From NCBI GenBank assembly GCA_030549175.1, contig JAUKUA010000009.1, forward strand, positions 186,001 to 250,000: a stretch of 64,000 nt of DNA. The letters run 5' to 3'. The notes under the pieces were generated by a model, which saw nothing but the letters and a program-made list of their open reading frames with translations, searched no databases and was not told where the DNA came from. Shown piece by piece: positions 41,106-54,389 of the stretch; the stretch's first letter is position 1, and each line of letters opens with the position of its first letter. Both the position numbers and the translations under genes were made by a program. The DNA comes from Lasiosphaeris hirsuta (taxonomy: Eukaryota > Ascomycota > Sordariomycetes > Sordariales > Lasiosphaeriaceae).

Positions 41106-44100
41106 AGCGGAAAGAAAATACTATACAGATTGACACCGAAGAGGAGCCTACGGAAAGGGCCCTAATAGATTAAGAACAAAGAGGGTGGCTTTTCTCCACG
41201 GGGGTTTTTATATACCTTAGACTGATGGGAGAGTGAGCCGGGTAAGTAAGGCCCGGAAGCGGCATTTAAAAGGGGTTCGGAACTCGGGGAGGAGCATGGT
41301 ATTGTCGGCCCGGGGACCCCGGGCCAGGTTTCTCTTAGCGACGGACTCGGGCGGTAGATCTCCTTTCTGTAATAGGCCCTGGGCCTCAGGAGTTTACGGG
41401 GACTTTGAGAGCCTCGCTGTGCGATTGCCCCTACGGGGCATAACCCTACATAATAAATAAATCAATCAATCAATTAATCAAGTCCATTTCCTTTACCCAT
41501 ATAAGTAATTACCGTTAACACAGCTCTCTCCCTTCTTTTAATTTTTTCGAAAGAATTAAACTAATCATAACCCCGGGACTAGCTACCCCGAAATACCACG
41601 ACCTGATCACGACCTTTTTTCACCTCCGGGCATCTCTTCCTACCCTGACAACTTACGCGTAGCCCGCGTACACTCTTAATATGGTACCTAAGTAACGTCT
41701 ACCACACGCTAACCTGGCCGACTACGTTAGGAAGCTATAAGCCGAATACGACGCTGAGTACCTAGCGAAGTAAGAGGTTATTAAGATCCTTTCCGAGGCC
41801 CTAGACTAGGACTTCGTAAAAATCCCTAGCGGGGAATACCACGTCCGTTAGGGAAGGGAGACCTTCCTTAGGATCAAGGAGGTAATCTACCGGACCGTAG
41901 GAAGAGCGAAGACCCTGACAACGTCGGGTACCGTACCTTCTTCCACTCCCTCGCCCTACGTGGGCATCGACAACGGCTCGATCCAGACGCCGCCTCCGGA
42001 AGCTTACGTAGTACCTATACTAAGGAACGATAGGGCTACCTACTTGACTAACCTAAACCCCCTGGTAAGAACAGTACTATTACTAGCCCCGTTAACCGAT
42101 AAGACGACTCAACCGAAGGACGCTATCTCCTAGGCTTAATTAGAGGCTACTACGATAAAGGCTACTAACCTAGCTAACGAATGGAAGACGGCTCCGAGGA
42201 AGACCTCGAGTTAAGCCTCTAAGGTAGCTACCTTAGGAGGACTAATTAACATCGACCTAGGTACGAAACCTAGGGCAAATACAAAGCCCGGCGCCGGATA
42301 GAAAAATAGGTCTAGCTCACTAGTACTGGGTAAGTTAATACTCACAGTACTAACTAAGTACCTATAAGTCTAGGTAACAGCCGGTAAGATTAGCCTAGGA
42401 TTATCTAACGTGATAGGAATAAAGTCGGTGATAGTAAAAGTTACTATCAAAGGGAATAGATAGTCAGTCTTCCTACGTAAGAGAGACTAGGATAAGAAAA
42501 CCGATACTATGGCAAAGGTTAAGGTAATAAAGATACTTCTCTAAGAAAACGTAAAATAGATTACCTACGTCCTAGAGAAAGTACCTAAGATAACCATGAC
42601 CTTAAAAAGACCTCGTGAGGTCATAGAGGTCATGATAAAACAGGAGGTATAGGCCTCGATGAAGATCTTATTTATAAGAGCGGCTTAGACTAGAAGTAAG
42701 GTATAGTTAGTATCGTTCGATAATACCTACATCCTTACAAAGACCTTTAGGCTATTTAGATTTATAATCACGAGGAGACTTTTACCGAAAAGAAAGATCT
42801 TACTATACGAGACATACTACGGGTTCTACTAGACAAGGGACTATATAGCGAAGGTAGTATATAGTAAGTATGGCCATAAGGAATATACGGACAAGTATCT
42901 TAACTTACTACAATGTCTTAACTACTTAGGACCATATAGGCCTAATAACATAGATATATGTACCCTTAGACCGAAGGTTACGAATGAGGGACGGCTCCTA
43001 TTCTCCGGTAAGACAGATATTAAAGAAGAAAGAAAGGTAGAAGCTAAGGCTTATAAAGATAAGACAGCCGCCTAGGAAAAGAAGGAGGCTAAGGTAACGA
43101 AGAAAACGGAGGTTATAATCAAGGTAGTTATAGAAAAGGAGGTCTCTAGGGATAAAAGAAGAAAAACCTTTTTAAAGACCGAGGCTAAGGCTAAAGTTAA
43201 GACTAAGGAGGTTATAACAACGTAGATTATCTTACCTATATAAGATAAAGAGACTTTAGTAAGAATAGAGTCGACAGATATTTACAAAACGACCTCTCTT
43301 ATCTTAATCCTTATTATATAGTTAGAAGACGTCCTCTTACCGACTATCGAAGATAAGAAAATGATAGAAGCTTCCGAACCTATAGGTAACATCGGAACCC
43401 CGGTAAGTAACGTAATATTTAGTACCCTAGAGGTCCTAATCGTATATAGTATCGATATAATTACGGCGGAGAAATAACCTAAAGAGGCCTTGAAACAAAT
43501 AACCTAAGAGACCATAAGGGTAATAGGTAAGAAGGCTGAGACCTACGATAAAAAAGAGTTAAGGGTATTAAAGGCTTATGGGAAAAAGTTTTAAGTAACA
43601 GCCAAAAGATATAACCTTAGAATCGACTAGATGTTAATAGTTAAGGTTATAGTAACAGCGGCCTAAGGCCGAGAAAACTAAAAACCGGTAATAAAGACTA
43701 ACCTCAAATTATATTTTTAAATAATATATGAGGTTATAGAAATCGACAAAGACATAAACTAAGAAGATATCTAAAGTACCTATTAGACAGCTTAATAATA
43801 AAAGAAGGAACTATTCCGAAGTACATAGACATACCTTAAGAAATAAGTAGTAAAGAAGGATACTTAGACAAGATTAGTAAAAGAGATAATCAAACTAAAA
43901 GAACCCTCGGCAAAATTACCTAGTAATGATACCCCATCTAAGAAACTATTACCGATACCGGTCTTATAAAAGATAATATTAACTCCGATCATAAGAAATA
44001 TCTTCTCTAAGAATATATTACCTAACCTCTAGAAAAGAAGATACGTCTAGATCTTATAAAGGAACTTACTACTAATTACATAGAGACATCAAAGAGTTAG

Positions 44101-45634
44101 TTTCTTACTAGAGTCTATACAATTACTATCTCCTTCTTTATTAGAAATCTAATAAAAAGAAATAAAACTAGATATCCCAATATATAAATAATCAAAGTTC
44201 TTATAGGAAATATTATAAAGACTCTTATATACTACGACTCTCTACTTAACTAAGAAGCCTAAGATAAATATGACTTAGTCCTTATCTAAAAATTATAATA
44301 TGTAACAAAGAATAAAAAGACGAGAATATACCCGGCCTATGTAGCCTTAATAAGAAATAAAACATATAATAGGCTAAAGATGACTATTTACTACGTTAAG
44401 AACTAAGACTAGGAACTAATAAGTAACTTCTAATTAAGGGACATAATAAAAGTCAAAAACAAGAGACTTTAAGTCTTCTTAGTTTATAAGAACATAAAAA
44501 CCTAGCCCTCTTACATTTAAGAAACCTTAAGGATAAAAAGAAGGAATAAGAAACTTTTAATCACGGAAGACTTTAACACGAGATATTTACTTTAATAAGC
44601 TAAGAGATATATAAAGTTAGTAGTAAAAGCTATAACTATATAAGTAAATAGAAAAAGACTATAACTCTTAATCTAAGACATACTAACCCGGGGAAAGAAC
44701 ATCTTAGACTTAACATTCTACTTAGATCCGTAAGCTTATGGTAACGTTAAGAAAGATAAGGCTACGGGATCGGACTACTTACTTATCGGAGTAACGATAT
44801 TAAAGAGGACAAAACGGAAGAACCTCTCATAGAGACTCAGTCTATATATATTAAAAGACTAAGTAACTAAGATAAAGAAGTAAGCCTAAAACTTTCTTAT
44901 AAAGATAAACGGGAGATAGGAAATAAAAGAGGTTACTTAAAGAGCCTAAGAGACTATGAAATTACTATTATATAAGTATAAAAAAAGGAAATAGTCTAAT
45001 AAGAAAAGGTAGCTATAATAAAATAAAAAGCTTAAGGAGGTAAGAACATACCTCTAGGTAGTTAAGAACTAAGGAGACAAAGAGATATAAGCCCTAGTAT
45101 AAATAGTATATAAAGAAAAGTTAAGATAACCTATATAAGATATTAATATAAGAAGGTTTAAAAGGTAACTAAACTAAAAGACTTATAAAAGGTAATAAGG
45201 TAACGAGAATACTAAGTACTAATAGACGTCCTTCTGAGCCTTACTCTAAGGGTAAGGAGACTAACAAACTATACGGTAATATATATGGTAGCTATCATAT
45301 ATAAAAAGCTAATAGTACTATAATATAGTACTAACCTTATGAACGTAAAATACCTCGGTATCTTATAGCTAAGGTTACTATGACATATCTTATAAAGTAT
45401 TAAAGTCATAAAGAAAGAAGCTTATAAGACGTACTATGGAATATAGACAATAATATTAAGATCGGACGGAGTAATAATAGTTATATTAAAGGCTACCTAA
45501 TACGATAAGATAATAAGCCTAAGTAAAGAAATAACTAAGACCTTCTTAGCTTTCGTAGTTATATTTACTACCTTATATAGGACGTACTTATAAATAAGAT
45601 AATATCTTAAGATATAAAAAGTTACGAAAATAGT

Positions 45635-45639
45635 ACTTA
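45635..45639 (+). repeat. Target-site duplication ACTTA, left
   Basis: ACTTA immediately before the 5' LTR; matched by 54385-54389 after the 3' LTR. Five base pairs is typical of Ty3/Gypsy integration. Confidence 0.9.
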
Positions 45640-46970
45640 TGTCACACTGGTAGGCTCACCTAGGTCAACAGGGTCACTGATCTCCTTGACCGAGCCCTAC
45701 ACCAGCGGCACGAACCACACATAAGAAGCACATACCCATTGACCCACGAACATCCATCATAGATCACGTAGATAAGGGAACTATCACAGAGGATGGCCAC
45801 AACGTGGCTCAACCTCGGGACATGATCCTACGCGTGGCTTATGGCCTATTCAGCCGGCACATAGGTCAGCGGATTCTCCTAAAGCACCTACGGGTCATAA
45901 CGGAATGCCTAGAACTACTTACAAGCCAGAGTAGCCGTACAACGGACCTTACCTACGCTAGGTAACGTCATCAGACTTTAGATTTGTCATAGATAAGCCA
46001 TTTAACCTTAGTATCGTGGTTAGGGCCTGTACAGTCAGCCCAGACCCTGTAACTGGTCTTTCGAATCATGGACCTTCCCGCTATCGCTGGTATTCCTTTG
46101 GAAGACCTGGAACCCGACGTTCTCCGGAGTCTAGCTTTAGTGGTGACAAGTGGCCGCGATCTCCGCGTGTAAGTTATGAAGGGAACCGTTACTATGACAG
46201 CCGACCTGGGGATTAACTTAACAGTGTTGTGGCTAACGTAAGTACTAAGGACGTGAAGGAACACCTGTAGCAATGGATACTATGCCGCTAGAGTTGTATG
46301 GATAAGTACTGATACCGGCCGTGGACCGACGTGTGATGGGCCGGCTTTACTTGGCTTGTAGCCACGGATTTGTAGGGCGTGAGAGACGGGCGGCTAAAAA
46401 GGAGATTTAGGACTGACGGGTGGCTAGGAGGATCTTTCAGATATTTTAGTATCCTTGTATCTTATACATAGCCTTCTATAAGAAGGACAGGTACGCTGTG
46501 ATGGATCCTCGAGAGGAAGAAGCTCTCTAGTTCTTTTTGGACAAACTTAGAAAGATTATTAGCTGAACTTTAATGAAGTTGAGGGGTAATATAACCTTGT
46601 GAACCCTTCTGTTTCTCTTAACTTGTAACTACGAAGTATTATATCTTATCTTCTGTTAGATCATTCCATCTCCTTAAACCTCCTTCTCCCTGGCTCTCTA
46701 CCACTTTGTATTATGATAGTTAACTCCCTTACCGTTTTGTTCTAAACCTTTAAATCGGACTTTAAGTTTTATTAAGCCTTGTAAAGATCAAGTCTCTAAG
46801 TTTATCGTGTGAAAGCTTTGAACTAGACCAATAGTAATTATCGGGATGGTTCGTTAAACGGTTAAGTCGAGAGTTAGGAAAAGGTTAAAGCTTTGTAGTC
46901 TAACTTTTTATTTAATATCTTACCTTGTGGTTGTTATATCTCAGACCTTTATAGGCTGGCCTATGTTACA
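45640..46970 (+). repeat. 5' LTR (1,331 bp)
   Basis: Starts TGTCACACTGG and ends ATGTTACA. Its first ~350 bp keep many CA/TG dinucleotides that are TA in the 3' LTR, while its last ~470 bp show C-to-T changes relative to the 3' LTR. Confidence 0.9.
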
Positions 46971-49430
46971 GATAATCTTTCTTCTCTACGAATAACCTTT
47001 TCGCTTGCTACTTCATCTATAATAGCCGGCTATCCTATGTTATACTTAGCTATACTTCGGGGTCGGGAAACCGAGCTTAATCTTAGAACCGACCTTATGA
47101 TCTAGGAACCTCCCGAGATAGAAGTATAAACTATTAAGAAGTTTCCTATATTCCTATTAAGCTTAGAGACTCTTGTTAAACTATCTTAATAGTTTATTTA
47201 TCTCTATAACTAAGTTACTAAAGCTTATAAAGAACTTTACTTCTTTATTAATAATACGTGTGAGAATAAGGAGAGGCTCGACTTACTTATTTTAACATTT
47301 ACTACCTTAGTTACTGACTACTAGTTAATAGTATAATACGTTAAGATAAACTAATATGTTTTTAAAAGTACTTAGTAGAAATTAGAAGCTTCTTATACTA
47401 CTTTTGGTATCGAGGTTAATTAAAAATTAGCCTAGTTTACTACTTAAATAGCCTAACGTAAAAAATCTCTTAATCTTATTATCGTATATACAGAAGCCTT
47501 CCGTAAGAAGATTACTAAATAAAAGTTATGATAGGTATAATAAGTACGGGATTAAGAAGTACGGGTCAGGGAATAAAACGCTAAGCTTGTCAGAGTCAAA
47601 GAACTTCTTTATATCTAAGAGAAGAAATAAACTCGATAAGATTATTACAATATAGAATTTAGTTATTAGTTTACTACGGCCTAAAGCTAGCTTAATTCCC
47701 TCATGGTACTTTAGTAACTTAGAGTATCACGAACTCCGAAGGACTAAGAACTATTTGATTAGCTTAAGGCCTATTTTAATAACCTCGTCGAAGAAGCTTT
47801 CGTATTAAGATTAACATAAGTAAGACCTTATAATAAGGAATAAATTATCTAAAGGGCTATAATACGTTTATAAAAAATCCTATCTGTTAAACCTTTACGA
47901 TAGCCGTTATAACCGTTTAAAAAATCAACCTTTATATGATACTTCGACTAAGACGAAGACTCCCTCTTAGACCGTAACCTCTAAAGAAGGGCTACCTAAG
48001 AAATCTCGGCATAAGCCCGGAAATAGGTAGATAGTATGTAAAATTCTGATACTAAAATGAGAAGTGGAAACATAGGAGGAAACTTACTTCCCTATTATAC
48101 TAAGATAGGAATATTACTTCCCTTAGATAACGGTAATAATAATAACGACTCCGATAACGATCTTTATCGTACGAGTCTACCTCCCGGCTCTTCCGGACTA
48201 CTAAGAGGCTTATTAGGGCTTCCGGGACCCCTAGGACCTTAGGGTCTGGGCTTCCGGAGCCCTTTATCTCTACGTGACCTTATAGTAATTTTTCTCGACC
48301 TCGTCCGTACTAACTAGGACCTGATTTATAATAATACTAATATGATTTGGAAATCCCGTGGTTAAGGTACCGCCGTAACTATGACGAAACCCGAAAAGTA
48401 TAATAAAAAGGATAAAAGTAAGTTTGAGACATGGTAACGTTTTGTCAAAGAGTACTTTAGTATCTATGAATAAAGCTTCCTCGACGACAAGGTTAAGATT
48501 AACTTTATTAGTACTTTTACTAAAGGTATTACCTTCGAATGGCATTAGAAAAGAGAGACTTAGATTAAAAAGCTTAGCCTAGTAAATCAGTGGAATAACT
48601 ATATTACTACTATAGTTAAACGTTTCCGTAACCTAGTATAAAGAGTTAAGAACTACGAGGTTATGAAGACCCTAACCTATGATAGAGATATAAACAAATA
48701 CGTGACTAAGCTTTAAGAGCTTAATTACACCGTCGATCTTAGTAGTTAGGCCTTATAATTGCTAGTTATTTATACTATCTCCGACGTTATAATAGACTTA
48801 ATCTATTTATGTATGAAATATCTCTTTACCGATGATGTTAACTTTCTTGAGGCTGTTGTAATTACTAGCTTAATTTATGAGGATAAAATAAAAAATTGCG
48901 AAATTAATCATAAGGCCAAGTAGGGAAAAGGAGAGTTTACTTCGAATAGTAAGGAATGTTCGAAGAAGGATAATTATTAAGAGGAAACTAATACCTCTAG
49001 CTTCCGTTCCAGTTTAGTACCCATAAAAGAAAAACCTAAGAAAGGCTTAAAACGGAAGTAACAAGACAAGGAGGATAACTCTTCGGTATCTATCCGAACA
49101 AAGTACTGGTAAACTTATAAGGAAGCTGTCGCCGGGATAGAATAAGCCGAAATTAACAAACATAAGGTAAGTAAGGAATGTCATTACTGTAGACGTCAAG
49201 GCTATAACACTTTTAAATGTTATAATAGAAAAACCGAGGATAGTAAGAATATCTCTAAGTTACCTAGAAAGATCTCTAAAGTTAAGACTAAATGTAGAAG
49301 AGATAAAAAGGAAGATACTTCTTCCTAACTATCGAAAAAGGTTAAGGTATCTATAATAATAGAAAAAGATTATCCTAAGCTCTTTTCTTATATTGTTAAA
49401 TTATCTGATAATGAAGATATATCGGATTTT
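46971..49430 (+). pseudogene. Gypsy element 1 gag
   Basis: Long degraded frame region ahead of pol. The zinc knuckle at about 49,179-49,230 reads CHYCRRQGYNTFKC; the expected His of CX2CX4HX4C is Tyr (CAT to TAT), itself a RIP-type change. A SYIND-like structure does not occur here. Start codon not determined. Confidence 0.65.
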
Positions 49431-52400
49431 TAATAGGTACCTCGAAACTCGTAGCATCAGAAATCATACCTCGATTTGTCGTAACCTCTGCTAGAAAATG
49501 TACTAACCTTAACACTAAGAAACCTTATCATAAGAAGGTTAAGCGAAGTTATGAACTATATCATAGTACTTATAAGATTGTTTCTATGACTATCGTCTAT
49601 TACGGAACTAAGAAAATCTCTCTTTGAGTACTCTTAGACCTTGGTACCTTTAGCCCGGTTATGAGCTAAGACCTTGTCAAAAAATGGAATATCTCTTATA
49701 TATATAAAACGATCTCGAAACCCTTAGAAGCTTTTAATAGAACTATCAACCTTAAATTAGGTAAGAAATATACTAAGGAAATCGTTCTATAGTACTAAGT
49801 AAAATACCTCTCTCACCTCGTGTTTAAAATCTCTTCCCTTAACGTAAAATGTAACATTCTTCTTTTATACTAGTAACTATAACAGTACTAGCTAGACTAT
49901 CTGTAGGATCTTAATATATCGAAAGTAACTTTTAGTTCTGACTACTATCGACGAAATTATACTTCTCTTATAATCTTAGGAAGTAAAAGCTCTATTGTAA
50001 ATATTACGGCTTCTTATATCTAAAACATTTCTAAAAGATTTAGGAACTTTATCCCTTTAGTATCTTTTAAAGCGGCTTAACAGCTATTAGATTATTAGCC
50101 TTAGGACTATGTAATTGATATCATTAGAGACGAGAAACTCCTATAGGAACCTCTTTATCTTATATTACCTTTAGAAAAGAAAATCCTTCGTAAATGGTTA
50201 GACCAAATGCTTAAGGAAGGTAAGATATGGGAATCAAAATTATCATACTCTTCGCTCATTTTTTTTATAAACAAGGAAATATTATTAGAAAAGGTAGTTA
50301 TAAGGAATCTAGAAAATCTCTGTCTTATGGTCGACTATTAAAAGATTAACGAACAAATAGTAAAAAACCGTTACCTACTATCTCTAATTACTAAACTTTA
50401 AGACGTCCTCGCCAGATCTGTTATCTTTACGAAGATAGATTTAAAGTCGGGCTTTAACTTAATTCGGATAAAAAAGGATTACGAATAGAAAATAACGTTC
50501 CGAACTTATTATGGTCTTTTCGAGTTTAACGTGATATCCTTTGGCCTTACTAATATTCCCGTTACCTTTTAAGGTATAATAAATCATATCTTTTAAGACC
50601 TTATTAACTAAGACTTCCTATCTTACATTAACGACCTTCTCATTTATATAAGTTTTAAAGAAGAATATAACAAAATTGTCGTTAAAGTCCTTAAGTAACT
50701 TTAGAAGTATAACCTTACTATTAACCCTACTAAGTATATATAAGATATTAAGGAATTAGAATATCTAGGCTATATTATTAGTATTAAAGGTATCGTAATG
50801 TCAAAGGATAAGATAGAATGTATCCTTTTATAAGAACAGTCGAAATCGGTAAAAAGAGTCTAGTAATTTAATAGATTTACGAACTTTTATAGACGTTATA
50901 TCAAAGGCTACTTATGTATTACTAAATTACTTACTGATTCTATAAACCTTACCTAGAAAACCTAGACGTAGAATAATTAGATAAACGTAGTATTTAAAGC
51001 GTTAAAGAAAGCCTTTATTAAAGCTCTTATTTTAGTCTATTTCGATCTTAATAGACTACCTATTATCGAACCTAACGTATTAGACTATATATTAGGTAGA
51101 ATAATGTCACAGAAGTAAGATGACGGTAAGATATATTTTGTGGCGTTTTACTTAAGGAAACTAATCTCTGTAAAAATTAACTATGAAATCTATGACAAGG
51201 AACTTCTAATAATAGTTAATTACTTCTAGCGTTAGAGATATTATCTTGAAGGCGTTAAGTACTGTATCGAAGTCTTCTCGGACTACCGTAATCTAGAATA
51301 CTTCTAGACTGCTAAGGTCCTTAACTGCCGCCAAGCCCGATAGACTTAGTAACTCGTTACCTTCGATTTCGTTATTAATTTCCGTCCCGGTATATAAAAT
51401 GCTAAGGTAGATACTTTCTCGCGGTATGAAGAGTACCTTCTAGAAGGAGAGGATGAAAACTAGCTAATAACCTCTGTTTTAAATGAAGGGTATTTCTCTT
51501 ATTCGGAGGTTCCGATATTTATACTTTTAAAAATATACCTTTGTAACATTTTAATATTAAAATGGAACGAAGAATTCTTCGAGTAAATTAAAGTTACTAC
51601 TCCTATAGACGAAACTTATTAAAAGGTCTTAGTTTCCCTTGGAAAAGACGTAACTAATGAAGATAGAATTTTGTTCGTAAAGAATCATATCTAGATTTCC
51701 GATAACAAGGAACTTAAGATCTAGATCATCTACTCCGAATACGATACCAAGGTAGTAGGCTATATAGGTATAGATAAGACCGTTGAACTTATTAGATAGT
51801 ACATGTTCTAGTAAAATCTCGAGAAGGACGTTGTTAAATTTGTATGCTCTTGTCATAAGTATCAAAGTAACAAGCTAAGACGTTATCTTCCTTTTAGACT
51901 ATTTTATCTTATCGAGTTGGAATATTCTCCTTAGAAGCTCATTTTAATAGACTTTATAATAGACCTTTCTTTTTCTAACGGATGTAATTTTATCTAAGTC
52001 ATTATTAATACCTTTACTAAAATGGTATATTTTATCTCTTTGAAAGATAACGTTAAGAAGATAGAAGACTTGATCCTTCTTTTTATCTATGAATGTTAGA
52101 AATATCACGGCATATCCTCTGGTATTATTTTTGATTAGGACTTATAGTTTAACGTAGGCCTTTGGTATAACTTTCTTAAATACGTTGAAGTTAAGCTAAG
52201 GATATTAACCTCGTTCTATCCTAAGATAGATAGCTAGATCGAACGTCTTAATTAGTATATCGAGGCTTACCTCAAAGCCTTCGTTAACTACGAGATAAAT
52301 AACTAGGATATCTTATTATCCATAGCCGAATTTACGTGAAATAACGCTAAATCAACTTCTACTAATAGCTCTCCTTTCTACGTAAACTATAGATATCATC

Positions 52401-53040
52401 TAGCTGTTAATAATCTACCTGATGAATCTACACGTAACCTACATAGTAAAATCATGGTATATTAGATGACTATGGTCTATGAGAACCTTTATGAAACTCT
52501 TAAGGAATCTTAGGAACGGATAAAGAAGTACGTAGATAGGAAGTGAACGGAAGTACCTTCTTTTAAAGAAAAATAACTGGTAATACTTGACGTACGGAAT
52601 ATTAGGACTAAGAGACCTTCTAAGAAACTGGACAAGAAGTTACTCGGCCCGTTTAAAATCTTTAAGGTAGTATCCTTTATAGTTATGAAACTTAAACTCC
52701 CGGAACGTTAGAAAATTTATCTTACCTTTCACGTCTCCCTTATTAAACCCTTCCGAACCGGCTCTTAACTAATCCCTGACCTTATTTAAGTCTTAGAACA
52801 AGTAGGGGATGTTTACCCTAAGAAATTTGTAATAAAGGAAATTATGAACTTCCGTATTAAGAAAAGGATAGTAAAATATCTCGTCAAATAGGATAGATAC
52901 CCCGAAGAAAAGGATTAGACTTAGGAACCATACGAGTACTTTTTTAATATCTAAGAACTTTAGGACTTCCACGTTAAGTACCTACATAAGCCTAAGGACC
53001 CTAGGGTTATTAACCCTAGGACTCGAGGTAAGTCTTCTTA
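49431..53040 (+). pseudogene. Gypsy element 1 pol (PR-RT-RH-IN-chromodomain)
   Basis: Protease: LLDLGTFSPV near 49,631 (D-x-G active site). RT: FTKIDLKSGFN at 50,424-50,456 and YIND at 50,624-50,635, where YIDD would be expected; GAC to AAC in a TGA context is again RIP-type. RNase H: NYEIYDKELL near 51,178. Integrase: CHKYQSNKLRR near 51,851 (one Cys of HHCC is Tyr) and a core with IDFIIDLSFSNG near 51,946. The C-terminal chromodomain is at about 52,824-52,950: FVIKEIMNFR, YLVK, and EPYEYFFN. Chromodomains direct integration into heterochromatin. Many nonsense codons. Confidence 0.8.
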
Positions 53041-53053
53041 AAAGGAGGGATAG

Positions 53054-54384
53054 TGTCATATTAGTAGGCTTACTTAGGTTAATAGGGTTACTAATCTCCT
53101 TAACCGAGCCTTACACTAACGATACGAACCATACATAAGAAGTATATACTTATTAACCTATAAACATCTATCATAGATTACGTAGATAAGGGAACTATCA
53201 CAGAGGATAGCTATAACGTAGCTTAACCTCGGGACATGATCCTATATATAGCTTATAGCCTATTCAGCCGGTACATAGGTCAGCGGATTTTCCTAAAGTA
53301 CCTATGGGTCGTAACGGAATGTCCAGAACCACTCACAAGCTAGAGTAGCCATATAACGGACCTTACTTACGCTAGGTAACGTTATTAGACTTTAGATTTG
53401 TCATAGACAAGCTATTTAATCTTAACATCGTAGTTAGGGCCTATATAGTCAGCCTAGACCCTACAGCTAGTCTTTCGAATTATGGACCTTCCCGTTATCG
53501 TTGGTATTCCTTTAGAAGACTTAGAACCCGACGTTCTCCGGAGTCTAGCTTCAGTAGTGACAAGTGGCCGCGACTCCCACGTATGAGTTATAAAGGGAAC
53601 CGTTATTATGACAGCCGACCTAGGGATTAACCTAATAGTACTGTGGCTAACGTAAGTACTAAGGACGTGAAGGAACACTTACAGCAATGGATACCATGCC
53701 GCTAGAGCTATATAGATAAGTACTGATACCGGCCGTGGACCGACATATGATAGGCCGGCTTCACTTGGCTTATAGCCACGGATTTGTAGGACGTGAGAGA
53801 CGGGCGGCTAGAAAGGAGATTCGGGACCGACAGGTAGCTAGGAAGATCCTTTAGATATTTTAGTATCCTTATATCTTATACATAGCCTTCTATAAGAAGG
53901 ATAGGTACGTTACGATGGATCCTCGAGAGGAAGAAGCTCTCCAGTTCTCTTTAGACAAACCTAGAAAGATTATCAGTTGAACTTCAGTGAAGCTAAGGGG
54001 TAATACAACCTTATGAACCCTTCTGTTTCTCCTGACTTATAACTACGAAGTATTGTGTCTTATCTTCTGTTAGATTATTCTATCTCCCTGAACCTCCTTC
54101 TCCCTGGCTCTTTACTACTTTGTATTACGATAGTTAACTCCCTTACCGTTCTATTCTAAACCTCTGAATCGGACCTTGAGCTTTATTAAGCCTTGCGAAG
54201 ATTAAGTCTTTGAGTTCGTCGTGTGAAAGCTCTAAACTAGACTAACAGTAATTGTCGGGGTAGTTCGCTAAACGGTTGAGTCGAGAGTTAGGAAAAGGTT
54301 AAAGCTTTGTAGTCTGACTCTTCATTTGATATCTCACCTTGTGGTTGTCACACCCCAGACCTTCGCGGGCTGGCCTGTGTCACA
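53054..54384 (+). repeat. 3' LTR (1,331 bp)
   Basis: Starts TGTCATATTAG and ends CTGTGTCACA, same length as the 5' LTR. Differences between the two are nearly all C/T or G/A at CA or TG sites. Confidence 0.9.
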
Positions 54385-54389
54385 ACTTA
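54385..54389 (+). repeat. Target-site duplication ACTTA, right
   Basis: Identical to 45635-45639. Confidence 0.9.

Larger units (their letters stand above)
35278..41478 (+). mobile_element. LINE family B, copy 1 (near full length, heavily RIP-mutated)
   Basis: About 6.2 kb: 5' UTR 35278-35453, a gag-like ORF1 from ATG 35454, ORF2 with endonuclease and reverse transcriptase, a 3' UTR and an AAT/CAAT-repeat tail (41,451-41,478). This two-ORF plan fits Tad1/I-like fungal LINEs. Nearly every interruption is TAA or TAG at a Gln position, and TpA is strikingly common. The 5' 200 bp are repeated at the start of copy 2, which confirms the left end. Confidence 0.85.
45640..54384 (+). mobile_element. 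Ty3/Gypsy LTR retrotransposon (chromovirus), complete but RIP-mutated
   Basis: 8.7-kb element with two 1,331-bp LTRs starting TGTCA and ending in (G)TGTCACA or its mutated form, and a 5-bp ACTTA duplication. The internal order is gag, protease, reverse transcriptase, RNase H, integrase, chromodomain, which defines the Ty3/Gypsy chromovirus lineage. A purine-rich tract AAAAGGAGGGATAG precedes the 3' LTR. The primer-binding site after 46970 is not clear, perhaps because of mutation. It is inserted in LINE B copy 2 in the same orientation. Coding frames are full of TAA/TAG. Confidence 0.92.

Noticed and set aside
46016..46216. 66-aa and 100-aa open frames inside the 5' LTR (both strands)
   Set aside because: They lie in non-coding LTR sequence; a minus-strand counterpart in the 3' LTR survives only because RIP there did not create stops in that phase.
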